Assembly: GCF_012241385.1 (NCBI RefSeq)
Contig: NZ_JAAVXB010000009.1
Coordinates: 160,313-224,312, forward strand
Direction of reading: 5' to 3'
DNA: 64,000 nt
Source: Solimonas marina
GTDB lineage: Bacteria > Pseudomonadota > Gammaproteobacteria > Nevskiales > Nevskiaceae
The first letter of the stretch is position 1, and each line of letters starts with the position of its first letter. Below are positions 33,646-40,890 of the stretch, piece by piece. Position numbers and translations under genes: made by a program. The notes beneath the pieces are model-generated. The model did no database searches. It was given only the letters and a program-made list of their open reading frames with translations, and was not told the origin of the DNA.

Positions 33646-35559
33646 ATGCTGCAAAGTATCCGGGATCGCACGTCCGGCATCGTCGCCGGCTTCATCATCG
33701 CCCTGCTGGTCGTGCCGTTTGCGTTCTGGGGCATCCAGTCGTTCTCGGGCGGCGGCGGCGACCCGGTGGTGGTCAAGGTCGGCAGCGAGAAGATCAAGGA
33801 ATCGCAGTTCCGCCGCGCTTACGAGCAGCGCTATCAGCAGTACCTGCAGCTGATGGGCGACAACTTCAACGCCGCCGACTTCAAGCAGGCGGAGTTCCAG
33901 AAGACCGTGCTCGACGACATGACGCGCGAGTCGCAGCTGCGCCAGCACGCCGACAAGCTCGGCTACCACGCCGACGACGCATCGCTGTTCAAGTCGATCT
34001 CGGCGATTCCGGCCTTCCAGTCGGACGGCAAGTTCAACACACAGGCCTACCGCACCATGCTCGGTGCGCAGGGCCTGACGCCGGAGCGCTTCGAGGCGCA
34101 GATGCGTCGCTCGCTGGAAATCGACCAGATGCGCGAGGCGATCACCGACACCGCCTTCATGGTGCCGGTCGAGCGTGATCAGCTGATGCAGGCGGTTGGC
34201 CAGCTGCGCCTGGTCCGCTATGCGGAACTGAATGTCGGCAGCTATGCCGGCAAGATTCAGATCAGCGACGATGCGGCGAAGCAGCAGTACGAAGACAGCA
34301 AGAGCCAGTACATGGCGCCGGAGCGCATCAAGCTGTCGTACGTCGAGCTGTCGCAGGACAACCTGCCGACCGCCAAGGCGCCGAGCGACGATGAACTCAA
34401 GGCGCTGTACAGCGCCGAAAAGGCCGGCCGCTTCACGACGCCGGAACAGCGCAAGGTCAGCCACATCCTGATCAAGTTCGGTGCCGACAAGGCGGCCGCC
34501 AAGAAGAAGGCCGAGGCGATCAAGGCCCAGCTCGATGGCGGCGCCGATTTCGTGGCGCTGGCCAAGCAGGACTCGGAAGACGCCGGCTCCAAGGCCAAGG
34601 GCGGTGACCTGGGCTGGCTGAAGCGCGGCGACATGCCGGAAAGCTTCGAGAAGACCGAGTGGTCGCTGAAGAAGGGCGAGACCAGCGATCCGGTCGAGAC
34701 CGAATTCGGCTGGCACCTGATTCATATCGATGACATCAAGCCGGCCACGGTGAAGCCGTTCGACGATCCGGACGTCAAGCGCGAGCTGACACAGCTCTAT
34801 CAGAACAAGGAAAAGCAGCAGCATTTCCAGGATCTCAGCGACAAGCTCGACCAGTTGGCGTTCGAGAATCCGACCTCGCTGGAACCGGTGGCAAAGCAGC
34901 TGGGCCTGAAGGTCGAGACCACGGACTGGTTCACGCGCGAGGGTGGCGAAGGCATTGCCGCCAACGATGCGGTCAAGCAGACGGCGTTCTCGCAGGAAGT
35001 GCTGAAGGACGACGAGAACAGCAAGCCGATCACGCTCAACGACAGCACCCTGGTCGTGGTTCGCAAGAACCAGTACGACGCGCCGCGCCAGCGCACCTTC
35101 GACGAGGTCAAGGACCAGGTCATCAAGTCCATGCAGGAAGCGCAGGGCAAGACCCAGGCCGAGGCTGACGCCAAAGCGATGATCGCCGACCTCAAGGCCG
35201 GCAAGTCGCTCGACGAGGTTGCCAAGGCCAAGAGCGCCGAGGTCAAGGATGCCGGTGCGCTGAGCAGCAACGACACCAATGCCGATCCGGCGCTGGTCAA
35301 GGCCGCGTTCAAGATCCCGCATCCGGCCGATGGCAAGGACAGCTACGGCGAGGCGACACTGAAGGACGGCAATCTGGCGGTGATGGTGCTGAGCAAGATC
35401 GTCCCGGCGCCGGCGCAGGCGATGCCGTCCGCGGCGCAGTTCAACCAGCTCGCTGCCGGTAAGGAATACGAGGCGTTCCGCGACAACCTGGCCGACGAGA
35501 TCAAGGTCAAGATCGTCAACTCGCCGGCCGACGCGATTCCGGATCCGGAATCCGAATAA
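33646..35559 (+). CDS. ppiD: Periplasmic chaperone/peptidyl-prolyl isomerase PpiD
   Basis: A 637-residue membrane-anchored folding factor. One N-terminal transmembrane helix (about 12-34, IVAGFIIALLVVPFAFWG) is followed by a SurA-like chaperone region (GSEKIKESQFRRAYEQRY). A parvulin domain near 268-360 has RKVSHILIKFG, DLGWLKRGDMP and EFGWHLIHIDD. A second degenerate parvulin-like half completes the protein. It assists outer-membrane and periplasmic proteins as they leave the Sec translocon. ppiD usually follows hupB; here hupB is 11 kb downstream. Confidence 0.95.
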   Translation: MLQSIRDRTSGIVAGFIIALLVVPFAFWGIQSFSGGGGDPVVVKVGSEKIKESQFRRAYEQRYQQYLQLMGDNFNAADFKQAEFQKTVLDDMTRESQLRQHADKLGYHADDASLFKSISAIPAFQSDGKFNTQAYRTMLGAQGLTPERFEAQMRRSLEIDQMREAITDTAFMVPVERDQLMQAVGQLRLVRYAELNVGSYAGKIQISDDAAKQQYEDSKSQYMAPERIKLSYVELSQDNLPTAKAPSDDELKALYSAEKAGRFTTPEQRKVSHILIKFGADKAAAKKKAEAIKAQLDGGADFVALAKQDSEDAGSKAKGGDLGWLKRGDMPESFEKTEWSLKKGETSDPVETEFGWHLIHIDDIKPATVKPFDDPDVKRELTQLYQNKEKQQHFQDLSDKLDQLAFENPTSLEPVAKQLGLKVETTDWFTREGGEGIAANDAVKQTAFSQEVLKDDENSKPITLNDSTLVVVRKNQYDAPRQRTFDEVKDQVIKSMQEAQGKTQAEADAKAMIADLKAGKSLDEVAKAKSAEVKDAGALSSNDTNADPALVKAAFKIPHPADGKDSYGEATLKDGNLAVMVLSKIVPAPAQAMPSAAQFNQLAAGKEYEAFRDNLADEIKVKIVNSPADAIPDPESE

Positions 35560-35573
35560 GCCGAAGCTTCATG

Positions 35574-35612
35574 AAAAAGGCCGCTTGCGATCGTCTCGCA
35601 AGCGGCCTTTTT
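35574..35612. terminator. Bidirectional intrinsic terminator between ppiD and fabV
   Basis: A perfect 17-bp stem (35574-35590 with 35596-35612) begins with A5 and ends with T5, so it serves both convergent genes. Confidence 0.95.
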
Positions 35613-35660
35613 CGTGGCCGTCGATGCCGGGCGCCGCGCGTGGCGGTGCCCGGCGCATGA

Positions 35661-36878
35661 TCAGCCAGCGGGCGTCAGCTCCAGGCAGTCGAAGCGCACG
35701 TCGGGATCGACGTCGGCGTCGTAGTCGACGTCGCTGCGCGTAAAGCCGAACAACTTGAGGAACTCCTGTTTGTAGCTGGCGTAGTCGGTCAGCTCGAACA
35801 GGTTCTCGGTCGTGACCTGCGGCCACAGTGCCTTGCAGGGGCCTTGCACGTCATCGCGCAGTTCCCAGTCGTCGAGGCGCAGGCGCTGCTCGTCGTCCCT
35901 CACCGGCGGCTGGCCATCTTCGCGGTACAGGCGCTCGCGGAACAGGCGGTTGAGCTGTTCGATCGTGCCTTCGTGCAGACCCTTTTCCTTCATGATCTTG
36001 TAGACCATGGAGATGTACAGGGGCATCACCGGAATCGCGGCGCTGGCCTGGGTGACGACCGACTTCAGCACCGCGACGTTGGCGTGTCCGCCGCTGGCCT
36101 GCAGCTTGGCGTCGAGACGCTTGGCGGTGGCGTCGAGATCGGCCTTGGCGCGGCCCAGCGCGCCATGCCAGTAGATCGGCCAGGTGATTTCGGTGCCGAT
36201 GTAGCTGAACGCGACGGTGCGCGCGGCGGGCGCGAGCACGCCGGCGCTGGACAGTGCGTCGATCCACAGTTCCCAGTCCTGGCCGCCCATGACGGTGACG
36301 GTGTCCTCGATCTCCTGATCGCTGGCCGGTTCGACCGACGCCTGGATGATCATGTCCTTGTTGGTGTCGATCGCCGTCGCCGTGTAGGTCTGGCCGATCG
36401 GCTTGAGCGCCGAGCGCTTCACTTCGCCGGTGGTCGGCAGCTTGCGTACCGGCGACGCCAGCGAGTAGACGACCAGATCGACCTGGCCGCCCATGTCGGA
36501 CTTGATCAGCTCGATGACCTTGGCGCGCGCATCGTCGGAGAACGCATCGCCATTGATCGAACGGCTATAGCGGCCGTCGGCCTTGGCGAACTTGTCGAAT
36601 GCGGCGGAGTTGTACCAGCCGGCGGTGCCGGCCTTCTTCTCGCTGCCCGGCTTTTCGAAGAACACGCCGAGCGTATCGGCGCCGAAGCCGAACGCCGCGG
36701 TGATGCGCGCGGCGAGGCCGTAGCCGCTCGACGCGCCGATGACCAGCACCTTCTTCGGGCCGTCGCTGCGCACGCCCTGGGCGCGCGTGGCTTCGATCTG
36801 TTCGAGCACGTTGCGTTCGCAGCCGAGCGGATGCGTGGTGGTGCAGATGAAGCCTCGAACCTTCGGATGGATGATCAA
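35661..36878 (-). CDS. fabV: Trans-2-enoyl-ACP/CoA reductase FabV
   Basis: A 405-residue NADH-dependent enoyl reductase completing each fatty-acid elongation cycle. FabV hallmarks are [20 protein letters not shown] at the start, the cofactor site [15 protein letters not shown], and an active-site Tyr236 spaced eight residues from Lys245 ([10 protein letters not shown]), longer than in FabI. FabV enzymes are naturally triclosan-tolerant. It is a single gene convergent with ppiD. The ATG is at 36878 with a short upstream region holding the terminator of the next operon. Confidence 0.96.
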   Translation of the reverse strand: MIIHPKVRGFICTTTHPLGCERNVLEQIEATRAQGVRSDGPKKVLVIGASSGYGLAARITAAFGFGADTLGVFFEKPGSEKKAGTAGWYNSAAFDKFAKADGRYSRSINGDAFSDDARAKVIELIKSDMGGQVDLVVYSLASPVRKLPTTGEVKRSALKPIGQTYTATAIDTNKDMIIQASVEPASDQEIEDTVTVMGGQDWELWIDALSSAGVLAPAARTVAFSYIGTEITWPIYWHGALGRAKADLDATAKRLDAKLQASGGHANVAVLKSVVTQASAAIPVMPLYISMVYKIMKEKGLHEGTIEQLNRLFRERLYREDGQPPVRDDEQRLRLDDWELRDDVQGPCKALWPQVTTENLFELTDYASYKQEFLKLFGFTRSDVDYDADVDPDVRFDCLELTPAG

Positions 36879-36975
36879 CTTGTTGTCCTCGCTGCTGTGA
36901 GTGCGTCAATTCTACTGACTGCAGCGCCGTCTCGCGTGCGGCGCTATGGCGAATCGGCCAGCGATTGCGGCCGAT

Positions 36976-37003
36976 AAAAAAGGCGCCGGTTGCCCGGCGC
37001 CTC
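36976..37003 (-). terminator. Intrinsic terminator of the Glt-like envelope operon
   Basis: An AGGCGCCGG-ttgc-CCGGCGCCT stem with A7 on the plus-strand left side gives a U tail on the minus strand. It is placed 19 bases after the last gene of the nine-gene operon. Confidence 0.92.
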
Positions 37004-37021
37004 GATCATCGCATCTTGCCG

Positions 37022-38005
37022 TCAGGACGGCAGGAAGTTGATCGGATAGTTCGGATAGGTGAACGCCGGGACGTTCTTGGCGCCGAAGTTGAGCAGCTTC
37101 ACACGCTGCACGACCTTGCGCTCCAGATCCGGATTGTTGAACGTGCTGGAGACGACGTGACAGTCGGTGACGCTGCCGTCCGGCGCGATCGTCAGGCTGA
37201 CCACGATCTTGCCGGGGCCGACGCTGGGGTCCTCGCGCATCGCCCGGTTGAAGATCGCGTAGAACGCGCCCTTGTTGCGGTCGAAGGTCAGCTGGATTTC
37301 CTCGAGCGTACGGCCGGCGATCAGCTTGTCGCCGCCCTGGCCGGGCTTGGTCTTGTCCGGACCGGTGCCGCGCGGCGCCTTGACCGTCGTCGTACGGCGT
37401 TCGCCGAGGCCGGCGCCGGACTGCAGACGGGTCTCGCTGCCGCTGCCGGACGCGCCGATGCCGCCGCTACCGCTGGCGGCCGACGCGGCGAACTGGTCGC
37501 TCGACCCCCCTGAGGCGCCGGTGCCGGCCTGCGCCGTCAGTCGGTCATTGCGCAGCGCATGCGAAGAATCAAGGCCGTGCAGCGACTGGTCGCGCAGCTC
37601 GGCGAGCTGATCGGCCATCGCCAGCACGCCGCTGTTCTTGGCCACGGCACGGGCCTGGGCCTGCTGTTCGGCCTGGGTCGGCTGCGGTTTCGGCGGGTTG
37701 GGCGCCTTGTCCTGCTTGGGTTGCGGGGACTTGGCGGGCTGCTCCGGTGGCTTCTTCGACTCTTCCGGCTGCGGCTTCGGTTCTTCGACCTGATCGGCGA
37801 CTTGCGCGTCCGGCAGGATGTTGACGTAGCGCTGCTCGGTGGTCTCGCCGCCGCCGCTCTTCAGGCCGGTCAGCTTGATCAGCGGGATGGCGATGCCGAG
37901 GATCACGAAGACGATCAGCGCCGCGCGGTAGATCTTGCGGAAGCGCCGGTCGGCGTCGTCGGTGAAGCTCCAGCCGTCGAAGGCGGTGACGAAGCTGGCG
38001 TTCAT
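37022..38005 (-). CDS. TonB-like protein with AgmX/PglI C-terminal domain
   Basis: A 327-residue inner-membrane protein. A cytoplasmic N-terminus of about 28 residues is followed by one membrane helix (AALIVFVILGIAIPLI). A long Pro/Lys/Gln-rich periplasmic spacer and a Gly/Ser-rich stretch precede a C-terminal domain (from about 230: IFNRAMREDPSVGPGKIVVS, DGSVTDCHVVSSTFNNPDLE) typical of AgmX/PglI/GltJ-like adaptors. Such proteins couple TolQR-type motors to periplasmic TPR partners. It is the last gene of the operon, overlapping the upstream exbD by ATGA. Resemblance to Myxococcus GltG/GltJ is by domain, not shown by alignment. Confidence 0.82.
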   Translation of the reverse strand: MNASFVTAFDGWSFTDDADRRFRKIYRAALIVFVILGIAIPLIKLTGLKSGGGETTEQRYVNILPDAQVADQVEEPKPQPEESKKPPEQPAKSPQPKQDKAPNPPKPQPTQAEQQAQARAVAKNSGVLAMADQLAELRDQSLHGLDSSHALRNDRLTAQAGTGASGGSSDQFAASAASGSGGIGASGSGSETRLQSGAGLGERRTTTVKAPRGTGPDKTKPGQGGDKLIAGRTLEEIQLTFDRNKGAFYAIFNRAMREDPSVGPGKIVVSLTIAPDGSVTDCHVVSSTFNNPDLERKVVQRVKLLNFGAKNVPAFTYPNYPINFLPS

Positions 38006-38508
38006 GCACCACCTCCGTCACGTTTCTCGATGACCGACAGCGAGATCTTCGCGAAGCGGGCTTCGGTGCAGGTCGCCATGACCTTCTTCAGCACCTCGTA
38101 CGGAATTTCCTTGTCGGCCATGATGTTGACGTCGCCGCGCGTGACGGCTCCGGCGTCGGCGCCCTCGACGCGCATCAACGGCTTGCGCAATAGCTCGGAC
38201 TTGAGTTGCGGGATGAAGCTGCCGTCGACCTTGGCGACGTCGGCGGTGTTCATCACCCGCACGTTGTCGACGAGGATGGAGTCCTTGCTGACCACCACCA
38301 CCGGCACCTGCTTCGGCGCTGCGCGCACCTGTGACTGCGGCAGGTGCAGCGAGTTCGGGTTCGGCAGGATTTCCACCGCCAGTGCATTGACCAGCAGGTA
38401 GAAGACCAGGATCGCGAAGATGTCGATCAGCGAGACGACGTTCATCTCGACTTCGTGACCGGCGAGGCGGAACTTGCGCTGTGCGCGCTTGCCCATGCGC
38501 TGTCTCAT
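38002..38508 (-). CDS. ExbD/TolR-family motor protein (second copy)
   Basis: A 168-residue ExbD-type protein. One transmembrane helix holds the proton-carrying Asp (VSLIDIFAILVFYLLVNAL), and a periplasmic domain ends in ITYEVLKKVM-like and ARFAKISLSVIEK segments. ExbD/TolR uses the proton gradient together with a TolQ-type pentamer. It overlaps the gene before it and the gene after it by four bases (ATGA at both ends). Two different ExbD genes beside one TolQ gene is the arrangement of AglQ/AglS with AglR in Myxococcus. Confidence 0.88.
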   Translation of the reverse strand: MRQRMGKRAQRKFRLAGHEVEMNVVSLIDIFAILVFYLLVNALAVEILPNPNSLHLPQSQVRAAPKQVPVVVVSKDSILVDNVRVMNTADVAKVDGSFIPQLKSELLRKPLMRVEGADAGAVTRGDVNIMADKEIPYEVLKKVMATCTEARFAKISLSVIEKRDGGGA

Positions 38509-39026
38509 GGCGCACCTCCCGCAGCGTCACCGAGCGACACGTTCGGGAACATCTCGGGCGGCAGGCCGTCGGCGCGGGCCTCGGCCGGCGTGAAGCGCGC
38601 CGTGTCCATGATGCGGATCAGGTCGTCGTACGGGATATCCGGTTCGAGCAGTAGCGTCACCGTATCCTCCGTCGGTGCCGACTTCTTGACCTGTACCAGC
38701 AGCTCCGACAGCGCCTGCAGGTTGTAGCCCTGCGGCGTGTTGTCGAGGTGACGCAGGCCGCCGTTGCGGTCGGATACATCGAGACCGTTGTGGCGCAATG
38801 TGATGGTCAGCTGCAGCGGCGGCTTGTCGGGCTTGAGGGCCTGGTCCTGCGACGGCAGGTTGAGGTCGATGACATTGAGCTTGGCGGCGGTGATCGACGA
38901 GCTGACGAGCAGGAAGAACACCAGCACGGCAAAGACGTCGATCATCGACACGATGTTCAGCGACACCGCGCGCGCCCTCATTCTCTGATGGCGTTCGAGG
39001 CGCCGCGTTCGGCGGGACGTTTTCAT
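38505..39026 (-). CDS. ExbD/TolR-family motor protein (first copy)
   Basis: A 173-residue ExbD-type protein with an Arg-rich cytoplasmic start (RRTRRLERHQRM). A membrane helix carries the conserved Asp (VSMIDVFAVLVFFLLVSSS), followed by a periplasmic TolR-like domain. Its sequence differs clearly from the second copy, so this is an old duplication rather than a recent one. It follows the TolQ gene by 34 bases and overlaps the next exbD by ATGA. Confidence 0.88.
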   Translation of the reverse strand: MKTSRRTRRLERHQRMRARAVSLNIVSMIDVFAVLVFFLLVSSSITAAKLNVIDLNLPSQDQALKPDKPPLQLTITLRHNGLDVSDRNGGLRHLDNTPQGYNLQALSELLVQVKKSAPTEDTVTLLLEPDIPYDDLIRIMDTARFTPAEARADGLPPEMFPNVSLGDAAGGAP

Positions 39027-39060
39027 CCGTGAACCCCCGTTGAGATCAGGGACGGACGGA

Positions 39061-39690
39061 TCACTTGCGCGCGGCGGCGCTGACGAACTTGGCGCAGGCG
39101 GCCTCGAGGCTGTCGACCAGCTCCGTGGTCTTGGCCTGCAGCCAGGCGTGCACGATCAGCGTCGGGATCGCGACCATCAGACCGAAGGCCGTGCAGTTCA
39201 TGGCCTCGGAGATGCCGCGCGACAGCAGGTCGGCCTTTTCGGTCGGGTCGGCATTGCCGAGCGCCGCGAACGCGCCGATCAGGCCGATGACGGTGCCGAG
39301 CAGGCCGAGCAGCGTCGACATGTTCGAGAACGTCGCCAGATAGTGCGTGCGCTTCTCGACCGCCGGCAGCACTTCCATCAGCGCTTCTTCGGTGGCGGTC
39401 TCGACTTCGTTGCGGTGCGGGTCGACCTTGGCCTGCGCGGCACCGGCCTGGAAGATGCGCGCGACGGCCGATTCGCCGCCCGACGCCATCTGCTCGACCG
39501 TGACGATGTCGCCCTTGGCCAGCAGCGGGAAGGCTTCGCGCCACAGTTGTGCGTTCTCACGCTCGACGCGGCTCAGGAACAGCCAGCGTTCGATGGCGAT
39601 GGCGATGCTGAGCGCCAGCACGATCGCGATCGGGTACATCATGAAGCCGCCCTTCTGGAAGAAGTGCAGGATGGTCACAAAGAAATCCAT
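39061..39690 (-). CDS. MotA/TolQ/ExbB proton channel protein
   Basis: A 209-residue TolQ/ExbB-type stator. The first helix (GGFMMYPIAIVLALSIAIAI) is followed by a cytoplasmic loop, then two helices framing the conserved core. These are NMSTLLGLLGTVIGLIGAF and the MNCTAFGLMVAIPTLIVHAW region. It forms the proton channel with ExbD partners encoded next. It is the sixth gene of the operon, 82 bases after the small secreted-protein gene. The length is that of AglR/TolQ. Confidence 0.92.
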   Translation of the reverse strand: MDFFVTILHFFQKGGFMMYPIAIVLALSIAIAIERWLFLSRVERENAQLWREAFPLLAKGDIVTVEQMASGGESAVARIFQAGAAQAKVDPHRNEVETATEEALMEVLPAVEKRTHYLATFSNMSTLLGLLGTVIGLIGAFAALGNADPTEKADLLSRGISEAMNCTAFGLMVAIPTLIVHAWLQAKTTELVDSLEAACAKFVSAAARK

Positions 39691-39772
39691 GTCGCGTTTC
39701 CTCGAGTGTTCAAGCGATACCGGGGTACAAACTGGGGAGGGGAGTGCGGCTCGTCGTTGAGCCGGGGGCGGT

Positions 39773-40198
39773 TCAGTTCTGTTCGGGCGTCACGACACCC
39801 TTGCTCTTCAGTGCGGTCGACAGTGCGTCGTAGTACTGCACTTGCCGCTTGAACACGACCCGATCGATGGGTAGTGCCTTTTCTTGCAAAAGCCGCGCCG
39901 GTCGGTCGATGCCCTTCTCGGCATAGGCGTCGCGCCACGGCGTAATGTATAGGCCGATCGGCGATTCGTCGCCATTGCCGACGATCGTCGTCCCACTGTC
40001 GCCCTTCCCATTGTCGGCGGCGGCCGGCTTGGCGCTGGTCGGCACGGCCGGTTCGGCGGCGGTCGGGCTGGCCGGATGACTGGTGTCGACTGCTGGCATG
40101 TCGTCCTGTTGGGCGGCGGCGACCGCGATCTGGCCGCCCAACAACAGGGCGAGCGGCAGCAGCGTGAGGCGGCGCAGGATCGGCTGGAATTCGTTCAT
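39773..40198 (-). CDS. Small secreted protein in the Glt-like operon
   Basis: A 141-residue protein with a Sec signal peptide (LTLLPLALLLGGQIAVAAAQ). A Pro/Ala/Thr-rich linker is followed by a conserved-looking C-terminal 75 residues (SPIGLYITPWRDAYAEKGID, KRQVQYYDALSTALKSKG). No family recognised. It overlaps the preceding TPR lipoprotein gene by ATGA and is separated from the TolQ gene by 82 bases. Conserved placement beside the motor genes suggests a periplasmic or outer-membrane accessory. Confidence 0.7.
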   Translation of the reverse strand: MNEFQPILRRLTLLPLALLLGGQIAVAAAQQDDMPAVDTSHPASPTAAEPAVPTSAKPAAADNGKGDSGTTIVGNGDESPIGLYITPWRDAYAEKGIDRPARLLQEKALPIDRVVFKRQVQYYDALSTALKSKGVVTPEQN

Positions 40199-40890
40199 GG
40201 CGTCTGCTGGCTGGTCGGGGCGGGCGCCGTCGGCGCATTGGCCGGCGTCGCGGCGGCGGCCGGCGGTGTCGTCGGACCGACCTGCGCCTCGAGCGCGGCG
40301 ACCCAGGCCGTCACCGCCAGGTCTTCCTTCGGTGTGAGGCTCTGATATTGCTTGTACTGCTCGATCGCCGCCTGTGGCTGCTTGAGGTAGGCGTCGAGCA
40401 GGATCGCGTAGTTACGGTGCGTCATCGCATCGTCGGGCGCGGCCTGCAAGCCGCGCTCGTAGGCGAGCTTGGCCCGGTCGTAGTAACCGGCCTGGCGGTT
40501 GAGGATGCCGAGCCAGTTCCAGGCGATGACGTTATTCGGATCAAGCTGTGTGGCATGACCGAGCGCGTCGATTGCCGGCGCCACGCGGTTGGACTTCGCG
40601 TAAATGATGCCGAGGTTGACCCACGGCCCCGGAAATTGCGGGAAATCCTGGGTCAACGACAAAAAGGCCTGTTCGGCACCGCCGCGGTCGCCACCCTTGA
40701 GCTGCGTCAGCGCGGCGTCGAAGCGTGCCTGCGGATCGCCCTTGTCGGGTGGCTTCACCGCCGGTGCGGCGGGTTTGCTCGGCGGCGCGGGGCGCTCCTG
40801 CACCGGCGCGCTCGAGCACGCCGCCAGCACCAGCAGGCCGGCTGCGGCCAGTGCCTGGCGCGTCATCGCGGTCTTACTTGAGACGGTCAT
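40195..40890 (-). CDS. TPR lipoprotein (PilF/TadD-like)
   Basis: A 231-residue lipoprotein: a signal peptide with lipobox LAACS, a Pro-rich linker, then three to four tetratricopeptide repeats (GGAEQAFLSLTQDFPQFPGP, AIDALGHATQLDPNNVIAWN, AKLAYERGLQAAPDDAMTH). A Pro/Ala-rich tail follows. The ATG at 40890 overlaps the end of the upstream 964-residue gene by 17 bases; ATG 40866 is an alternative. TPR lipoproteins scaffold outer-membrane assemblies. A small TPR lipoprotein (GltE) is also part of the Myxococcus Glt complex. Confidence 0.8.
   Translation of the reverse strand: MTVSSKTAMTRQALAAAGLLVLAACSSAPVQERPAPPSKPAAPAVKPPDKGDPQARFDAALTQLKGGDRGGAEQAFLSLTQDFPQFPGPWVNLGIIYAKSNRVAPAIDALGHATQLDPNNVIAWNWLGILNRQAGYYDRAKLAYERGLQAAPDDAMTHRNYAILLDAYLKQPQAAIEQYKQYQSLTPKEDLAVTAWVAALEAQVGPTTPPAAAATPANAPTAPAPTSQQTP

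Noticed and set aside
33538..35322. 594-codon minus-strand frame opposite ppiD
   Set aside because: Leu/Arg-rich antisense of a well-recognised PpiD gene, and it would run through the tRNA-Lys gene.
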